A stretch of DNA of 64,000 bases from assembly GCA_021737275.1 (NCBI GenBank), contig JAIPEE010000004.1, forward strand, positions 62,001 through 126,000, given 5' to 3'. Each line of letters opens with the position of its first letter. Positions within the stretch are counted from its first letter, which is position 1. The DNA is from Desulfobacterales bacterium (GTDB lineage: Bacteria > Desulfobacterota > Desulfobacteria > Desulfobacterales > JAIPEE01). This document shows, piece after piece, positions 58,279-64,000 of the stretch. The notes below the pieces were generated by a model. The model was given only the letters and a program-made list of their open reading frames with translations, searched no databases and was not told the origin of the DNA. The position numbers and the translations under genes are program-made.

Positions 58279-60440
58279 TCCTCACAATCTTTAATGGGCA
58301 GCTCCACTGTAAAGGTCACACCCCTGGTTTGACTGATACACTCTATTGTACCGCCAAATTTGGTAACAATACCGTAGCTTACAAAAAGCCCCAGACCGTT
58401 CCCTTCGCCTTCAGGTTTCGTAGTGTAAAATGGCTCAAATATGTGATCCAGATTCGCCGGGTCAACCCCGCTTCCTGTATCTCGGAGTATAACTCGTGCT
58501 TTCCGTCTTGCCTTATCAAGATAGGTACTTATTGTTATCGAACCCCCTCCGGGCATGGATGCAACCGCGTTGTTAATCAGGTTCAAAAACACCTGCTGCA
58601 GTTGATGCGTATCTCCATTAACCGGAGGAATCTCTTTTTCAAAATTAGTAAAAAGCTTAATCTGATTTATTTCAAGATTATGATGGACAACTCTGAGAAT
58701 TTCTTGAAGGCAGCGGTTCATGTCACAATACGCTGAATGTTCATCCCGTTCACGAGAGAAACTGAGAAGATTTTCCACAATTTTTTTGCAATGCAGTCCC
58801 TGACGTTCAATAATTTTCAGATCCTCATATTCCTGGCTGCCCGGCTTTTTTTTCCGTAATAACAGGTCACAAAAACCGAGGATAACGCCCAGCGGATTAT
58901 TGATTTCATGGGCAACTCCCGCTGCCAGCGTCCCGACTGATGCAAGTTTTTCTGCATTGATGAGATGCCGCTCCAGATTTCTTATTTCGGTAATATCCCT
59001 TGCAATACAAAGCACCGCAGTAATATTACCGTTCTTACTTTTCAAGGGCATGAAGTTGGCATTTATCCAAATATTTTTTCCGTTTATTTTAAATATCAAC
59101 TCATCATGAACGCTTTTATTTTTATTATAAACTTGTTGTAAAATATCGATCTGTCTCTTGGCGCTTTCTTCCGAAAAAGCTTCAAAAATGCTCTTTCCAA
59201 TAAGATTTTTCGGGCTTGTACCGAAGAAGGCGGCGGTAAAGCTGTTTGCCGATTGAAAGATCCCGTTTTTGTCGATGGTATAGATAAAGTCTTCTGCGCT
59301 TTCCACGAGAGAACGATAATTTTCCTCCGAACGACCCAGCTCTGCCGTTCTTATTCGTATCTGTTCTTTTAACCGTCCCGACCATCTCCTTTCAAGAAAC
59401 AGTATGGACAGTGCTGCCGAAAGAATAATGATAATAACAAAACCCTGAAGGCTCAATTGCCAGAGGTGGCCCTCTTCCAGGGCCTCTTCTATTTCCGAGA
59501 CTGGTGCCACCACCGCAACCGACCATTTTTGAGGAGGTTTATTAGAAATAGAGATAGGGGTAAAAGCGATCAGTTTGTTTATTTTACCTGTATTACCCCG
59601 GTGCCATCCTGAAACATATGAACCGGTGCCCTCATCCCCTTTGAGCATTTTTTCCTTCTGAATAAAATTGATTGTGTAAAAGGAAATGTCGGGATGTTTT
59701 TCCGAGCGAACAGTAAATGCGCTCTTTCCGATAAAAGACACATCCGGATGGTAGAGAAAATAGCCTTTTTCATCAATGATCCATGCATAACCGGTTTTCC
59801 CGGAGTGGATATCTTTTATAAAGGGTGCCAGAAATATGGAAATATTAATATGGAAAATCAGCAGCTCCGTTTCATCGCCAATTAACGGAGCGGCCATTAT
59901 CAGATGGATTTCAGAAGCGTTTGTCTGAGGCCTTGAAACCCACACCGAGTGGTCTGATGCCGCCTTAAGTTGAACCGGGTCCGTTATGTTAACGTCTATA
60001 TTTTCTATCTCCTTCCATGGTGAATGGGGGGTATACGAATATGTTATGCGGTTTTCAAGATTTACACTTTCAATTTTCCAGACACCGCTTTCCTGTACAC
60101 GGTTAAACTCGTTTTGAATTTCAAGATGCTGAAATGAGGGAGTGCTGTTCATGACAGCGATATTTTCAGATAGCAAAAGCAGCTCTTTTTGAAGAAAGCG
60201 CAGTTCCCGTTCAATTAAAGTTTTTACACTTCGGGCAACATAGAGCTGTTCCTCATTAAACTGCTTATCAACCACTTCGCGCATTTCACGACTTGACCAA
60301 AAACTAAGAATCGTTCCCAATGCAATGCAGGTTATTGCTATATAAACCACAATAAAAACAATACGGGATTCAATTTTTGGACGAGTTGCTCTAATCATAT
60401 AGTTGTTAACAGCAAACATCATGCCTATTACAGTAAACAC
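58275..60440 (-). CDS. Cache-PAS histidine kinase, partner of the NtrC-type regulator
   Basis: The 721-residue protein has a first membrane helix at ~26-48, a large periplasmic Cache domain (~50-315), a second helix (~329-350), a PAS domain (~370-490) and a HisKA/HATPase core with H511 in GVAHEINNPLGVI, FLNLINNAVASMP, DTGSGVDPANL and GEGNGLGLFVSYGI. It should sense a periplasmic ligand and phosphorylate the NtrC-type protein encoded immediately downstream (four-base overlap). The exact start is uncertain: ATG codons at 60440, 60422, 60419 and 60398 are all in frame, and none has a strong ribosome site. Confidence 0.92.
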   Translation of the reverse strand: MFTVIGMMFAVNNYMIRATRPKIESRIVFIVVYIAITCIALGTILSFWSSREMREVVDKQFNEEQLYVARSVKTLIERELRFLQKELLLLSENIAVMNSTPSFQHLEIQNEFNRVQESGVWKIESVNLENRITYSYTPHSPWKEIENIDVNITDPVQLKAASDHSVWVSRPQTNASEIHLIMAAPLIGDETELLIFHINISIFLAPFIKDIHSGKTGYAWIIDEKGYFLYHPDVSFIGKSAFTVRSEKHPDISFYTINFIQKEKMLKGDEGTGSYVSGWHRGNTGKINKLIAFTPISISNKPPQKWSVAVVAPVSEIEEALEEGHLWQLSLQGFVIIIILSAALSILFLERRWSGRLKEQIRIRTAELGRSEENYRSLVESAEDFIYTIDKNGIFQSANSFTAAFFGTSPKNLIGKSIFEAFSEESAKRQIDILQQVYNKNKSVHDELIFKINGKNIWINANFMPLKSKNGNITAVLCIARDITEIRNLERHLINAEKLASVGTLAAGVAHEINNPLGVILGFCDLLLRKKKPGSQEYEDLKIIERQGLHCKKIVENLLSFSRERDEHSAYCDMNRCLQEILRVVHHNLEINQIKLFTNFEKEIPPVNGDTHQLQQVFLNLINNAVASMPGGGSITISTYLDKARRKARVILRDTGSGVDPANLDHIFEPFYTTKPEGEGNGLGLFVSYGIVTKFGGTIECISQTRGVTFTVELPIKDCEE

Positions 60441-60771
60441 TATGTCCGTGTTTTAAAAAAATATGAATCCATGTAACTATTTGTAATTAAATTATATATT
60501 AAATAACTCATCATACAGGCGCAAATCATGCCGACGCACATTACCCGTCAACTTTTTTTACATGATGCAAAGAGGTGCTTACCGATCAGGCGGGCGTTAT
60601 TAACACGGGGAAAACGCGGCGGGCGGCTTGTGAAGGTTTATTGGAGGTGGCCGGAAACTTAAACCACATGGCAAAAACCTCATCACCATGTACGGCCCTC
60701 CTGAAAAAGGGTAAAGCCTACTTGTAAGTTATTAAAATTTATTTAAAAAATTGCTAAATAATATTCAAATT
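60441..60771. other. Intergenic region between kinase and MscS genes
   Basis: About 330 bases with no firm gene. A 50-codon plus-strand frame (GTG at 60575 to TAA at 60727, peptide beginning VLTDQAGVINTGKTRRAA) is GC-richer than its surroundings. It is too short and has no ribosome site, so it may be a relic. The kinase promoter should lie at the left end. Confidence 0.35.
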
Positions 60772-61992
60772 TTATTTAGCAATTGAACCGGCCAACTTTT
60801 CAAAATTACGACCGGTAGGATTCTGAAATATCCTTAAATCAAATTCTGACATTCCCGCCAGGAGATGATCAAAAATATCCGCCTGAATATCTTCATAGTT
60901 TGCCCAGGCCGTGTCATTTGTAAATACATATATTTCAATGGGAAGCCCTGTCTCGCAAGGTGGAAGCTGGCGTATAATAAACGTCATTCCCTGGTGAATT
61001 TTTTTATGATTTTTCAGATAAGCCACAATATAAGCCCTGAATGTTCCAATATTAGTCATTCTTCGGCCATTTATCAGCACATCCGGATCTACGCCCTGCT
61101 CTTCATTATATTTTTTAAGCTCTTCTTCTTTTCGGACAACATAATCTTTCAAAATCTTGACTCTTTTGAATTTTTCAACCATTGCATCATCACAGAACCG
61201 GACACTTTCGATGTCAATGTAAATCGCCCTCTTGATACGGCGACCACCGCTGAGCTGCATGCCGCGCCAGTTTTTAAAGGTCTCCTCTATTAATTTATGG
61301 GTCGGGATAATGGTAAACGTTTTATCCCAATTCTGTATTTTGATGGTATGAAGGGCAATATCCACAACATCACCGTCCGCACCGTACTTGGGAACTTCAA
61401 TCCAGTCTCCAACCCGTACCAGATCATTTGAACTGATCTGAAGGCTGGTTACAAATGAAAGGATGGTATCTCTGAATATTAACAGCAAAACGGCGGTCAT
61501 TGCGCCAAAGCTGCTGAAGATAATCAGCGGGGATCGACCAAGCAGACTGCTGATGATAACCGTACCGCCTATGAGATATATAAGAATTTTTATAACCTGA
61601 ATATAACCTTTTATGGATCGACCCTTTGACACATCACTATGGGTATAAATTTCATTGAGGCCTGTCAGTAAAGCGCCGGCAAGAAAGAGGAGAAGCCACC
61701 AGAAAACAGCCATTGATATTTTCTGGATAATCTCTTCCGCAAAAGGAAACAAGTTCGCACTGCTGAATATAACTATAAGGGGGGCCAGGTATGCGATGCG
61801 TCTTAGCGGGCCTTCCTGGAAAAGCGCATCATCAAATTTTGTTTTTGATTTTATAATGAGCGTTGCCATTGTTTTGACAACATATCTTTTGGTTATAAAA
61901 TAAGATATGTAGGAGATGCAGATAACCGCAACCATTTTGATAATATAACCCACGTAAGGATACTGTTTGAAAAATTCCTGCAAAGTGTCCAT
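60772..61992 (-). CDS. Mechanosensitive channel, MscS family (YbdG-like)
   Basis: The ~405-residue protein has about five membrane segments followed by the MscS pore and cytoplasmic domains (DLVRVGDWIEVPKYGADGDVVDIALHTIKIQNWDKTFTIIPTHKLIEETFKNW). The last ~150 residues carry the extended C-terminal domain of YbdG-type channels. It gates on membrane tension in hypoosmotic shock. The ATG at 61992 follows AGGAG; the frame could extend to 62082. The gene diverges from recD2. Confidence 0.92.
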   Translation of the reverse strand: MDTLQEFFKQYPYVGYIIKMVAVICISYISYFITKRYVVKTMATLIIKSKTKFDDALFQEGPLRRIAYLAPLIVIFSSANLFPFAEEIIQKISMAVFWWLLLFLAGALLTGLNEIYTHSDVSKGRSIKGYIQVIKILIYLIGGTVIISSLLGRSPLIIFSSFGAMTAVLLLIFRDTILSFVTSLQISSNDLVRVGDWIEVPKYGADGDVVDIALHTIKIQNWDKTFTIIPTHKLIEETFKNWRGMQLSGGRRIKRAIYIDIESVRFCDDAMVEKFKRVKILKDYVVRKEEELKKYNEEQGVDPDVLINGRRMTNIGTFRAYIVAYLKNHKKIHQGMTFIIRQLPPCETGLPIEIYVFTNDTAWANYEDIQADIFDHLLAGMSEFDLRIFQNPTGRNFEKLAGSIAK

Positions 61993-62187
61993 CAACAAAT
62001 TCTCCTGATATATTATTAGCAAAAACAAACGACCGATAATAATTTGGTAAAAAAGGAAAACAAGATGATCTTTTAATTTCATATAAAAGCGCCCTCGTCA
62101 AATTGAATCCGACTATTGAAAAAATTGGATTGAAAAGATTTTAATTAACTGGTTTTATAGAGGTTATTGAAAACCTCAGGAGATTTC

Positions 62188-64000
62188 ATGCAGAAAACGC
62201 TTTCAGGACAGATAGAGCGAATTACATATACCAGTGAAGAGGATGGCTTTACCATTGCAAAAGTAAAGGTCCGCGGACACAGGGATCTTGTAACGGTTGT
62301 CGGTAACATTATTGCACCGGCTCCTGGTGAAATAATTGATATGCAGGGAGAGTGGTCTGCCCATCAGGTTTATGGTGAACAGTTCAAGATCTCAAGCTAT
62401 CAGACAAAGGTGCCGGCAACAGTTTATGGTATCCGGAAATATCTGGGTTCGGGCCTGGTCAACGGTATCGGGCCCAAAATGGCAAGTCGTATTGTAAAAA
62501 AATTCGGCGAAAAAACCCTGGATACTATTGAAAGTGAAACGGAAAAACTTTCCCAGGTTGACGGTATCGGCAAGAAACGCATTGCAATGATCAAAACGGC
62601 ATGGGATGAGCAACGGGAGATCCGGAATGTTATGATCTTTCTGCAATCCCATGGCGTCGGTTCAGGTTATGCCTCAAAGATTTTCAAACAGTATGGTGAT
62701 CATTCCATCGAAGTGGTAACGGAAAACCCATATAAGCTGGCCACCGATATTTTCGGCATCGGTTTTGTTACCGCAGACAATATTGCAGAAAAACTCGGCT
62801 TTGAAAAATCATCTCCTTTCCGGATTCGTGCCGGTATTATATATGTATTACACCGGCTTTCCGATGAGGGGCACGTCTATTTCCCTTATGAGCCGCTCAC
62901 TGAAAAATCCTGTGAGATTCTCCAAGTTGAAAAGGAGCTTGTCCGCCAGGGCATTGCCGATATTGCTACAGATAAACAGGTTATAATCGAAGATCTCAAT
63001 GATGATGTTGAAAATTTTCATCAAAATCATAAAGCCGTTTATCTTGCCAAATTCCATCTATGCGAAACCCGTATTGCCGGAAGATTGAAAATTCTGCTGA
63101 CTGCACCTGTATCTCCCCTGTCTCATCTCAATGCGGATCAGGTTATTCAAAAACTTCATCAGGAGCTTCATATCCGTCTGGCAGAACAGCAGGAGACGGC
63201 TATTCGCAGTTTTCTTAAAAAAAAGGTGATGGTGATCACCGGCGGACCCGGAACAGGAAAGACCACCATCATCAATGCCGTCATTAAAATATGCCGGGCC
63301 GAGCGTCTCAAGGTTCTGATGGCAGCCCCCACAGGCCGGGCCGCCAAAAGGATGAATGAGGCCACCGGCCATGAAGCCAAAACCATTCATCGCCTGCTTG
63401 AATTCAATATGCAGCAGGGCGGTTTTCAGAAAAATGATGAAGATCCCCTTGAATGTCATGTTCTTATTGTAGATGAAGTTTCCATGGTGGATACGATTCT
63501 GATGCATTACCTGCTAAAAGCCGTACCACCCAATGCCATCCTTGTCCTGGTGGGAGATGTTCACCAGTTGCCCTCTGTCGGGGCAGGAAATGTATTGAGC
63601 GATATTATTAACTCAGGTGTCGTGCCGTTTGTAACGCTCAATGAAATCTTCAGGCAGGCAAAGGAGAGCCGGATTATTGTTAATGCCCACCGGATAAACC
63701 ATGGCAATTTCCCCAAACTTGAACCCTATCCGCCCAATAATGATTTTTACTTTATCGAACAGAATGATCCTGAGCGTGTTGTGGATATGATTCTGACCAT
63801 GGCCAAAGAGCGAATCCCAAAACGGTATGGCCTTGATCCGGTGAATGATATCCAGGTGCTGAGCCCCATGCACAAAGGTCTTGTGGGGGCAGGTAATCTG
63901 AATATCCGTTTGCAGGAAAAATTAAATCCCGGAAGAACTGAAGTGACACGCGGCGGAACCGGTTTCAGGCTCAATGACAAGGTCATGCAGATCAGAAATA
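62188..64000 (+). CDS. recD2: RecD2-type helicase (exonuclease V alpha-like), 3' end beyond window
   Basis: The ATG at 62188 follows CAGGAG at five bases, and the frame stays open to the right edge, giving 604 codons here. The N-terminal region has the OB-like and tandem helix-hairpin-helix (NGIGPKMAS; DGIGKKRI) domains of RecD2. Walker A GGPGTGKT is at 352-359, motif Ia APTGRAAKR, Walker B VDEVSM, motif III VGDVHQLPSVGAG and RQA follow. It is a superfamily 1B 5'-3' helicase that acts without RecBC in DNA repair. The last motifs (IV-VI) lie at or beyond the edge. Confidence 0.94.
   Translation, partial: MQKTLSGQIERITYTSEEDGFTIAKVKVRGHRDLVTVVGNIIAPAPGEIIDMQGEWSAHQVYGEQFKISSYQTKVPATVYGIRKYLGSGLVNGIGPKMASRIVKKFGEKTLDTIESETEKLSQVDGIGKKRIAMIKTAWDEQREIRNVMIFLQSHGVGSGYASKIFKQYGDHSIEVVTENPYKLATDIFGIGFVTADNIAEKLGFEKSSPFRIRAGIIYVLHRLSDEGHVYFPYEPLTEKSCEILQVEKELVRQGIADIATDKQVIIEDLNDDVENFHQNHKAVYLAKFHLCETRIAGRLKILLTAPVSPLSHLNADQVIQKLHQELHIRLAEQQETAIRSFLKKKVMVITGGPGTGKTTIINAVIKICRAERLKVLMAAPTGRAAKRMNEATGHEAKTIHRLLEFNMQQGGFQKNDEDPLECHVLIVDEVSMVDTILMHYLLKAVPPNAILVLVGDVHQLPSVGAGNVLSDIINSGVVPFVTLNEIFRQAKESRIIVNAHRINHGNFPKLEPYPPNNDFYFIEQNDPERVVDMILTMAKERIPKRYGLDPVNDIQVLSPMHKGLVGAGNLNIRLQEKLNPGRTEVTRGGTGFRLNDKVMQIRN

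Overview
The window is a 64 kb piece of a bacterial chromosome with moderate-to-low GC. It most likely comes from a deltaproteobacterium (Desulfobacterota, probably Desulfobacterales). This is inferred from gene order and content, since no rRNA or sulfate-reduction gene is present to settle it. Supporting features are the run DHH-CBS-CCA fusion / M50 protease / trpS / scpA / scpB, a ferredoxin-dependent 2-oxoacid oxidoreductase operon, etfBA, an AMMECR1 protein, and many sigma-54 regulators and Cache-domain histidine kinases. Almost all the DNA is coding, mostly on the minus strand. I see no CRISPR array, insertion sequence, prophage or rRNA operon.

Layout. 0-2.5 kb: a partial PTS IIA-like gene, an orphan radical SAM protein, an alkyltransferase-like repair protein and a universal stress protein. 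2.6-9.1 kb: a housekeeping run read leftward (DHH-CBS-tRNA nucleotidyltransferase, site-2 protease, trpS, scpA, scpB, IHF/HU). 9.5-17 kb: a Na/phosphate cotransporter, glycogen phosphorylase and a large M16 peptidase lipoprotein. 17.2-20.3 kb: small regulators (DksA/TraR type, an IHF-alpha-like gene broken by TGA), two small hypotheticals and an atypical sigma-54 activator. 20.4-27.2 kb: a glycosyltransferase and a four-gene 2-oxoacid:acceptor oxidoreductase operon with flavin/Fe-S partners. 27.5-29.4 kb: a PiT transporter with its DUF47 partner. 29.5-35 kb: AMMECR1, recN, priA and small zinc-ribbon proteins. 35.1-39.6 kb: pgsA, a FlgT-like protein, polyprenyl synthase and rimO. 39.8-43.6 kb: etfBA, apbE and a small conserved protein. 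43.8-45.3 kb: two tRNA-Ser genes and a porin.

The most unusual part is 45.4-60.4 kb, a signalling island. Five leftward genes form one set: a REC-CBS regulator, a Cache histidine kinase whose phospho-acceptor His is replaced by Gln, a GNAT acetyltransferase fused to an HDAC-type deacetylase, a second paralogous Cache kinase with an intact His, and a single-domain response regulator. Upstream are a YkvA-type protein, an unknown membrane protein and a TSUP anion exporter. A CaCA antiporter diverges from the exporter behind a good sigma-54 promoter candidate and faces a complete NtrC-type kinase/regulator pair. I infer that this island couples periplasmic ligand sensing and nucleotide (CBS) sensing to protein acetylation and ion or anion export. 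That link rests on gene order, not on any demonstrated function.

The window closes with an MscS-type channel and the start of recD2, which runs off the right edge.
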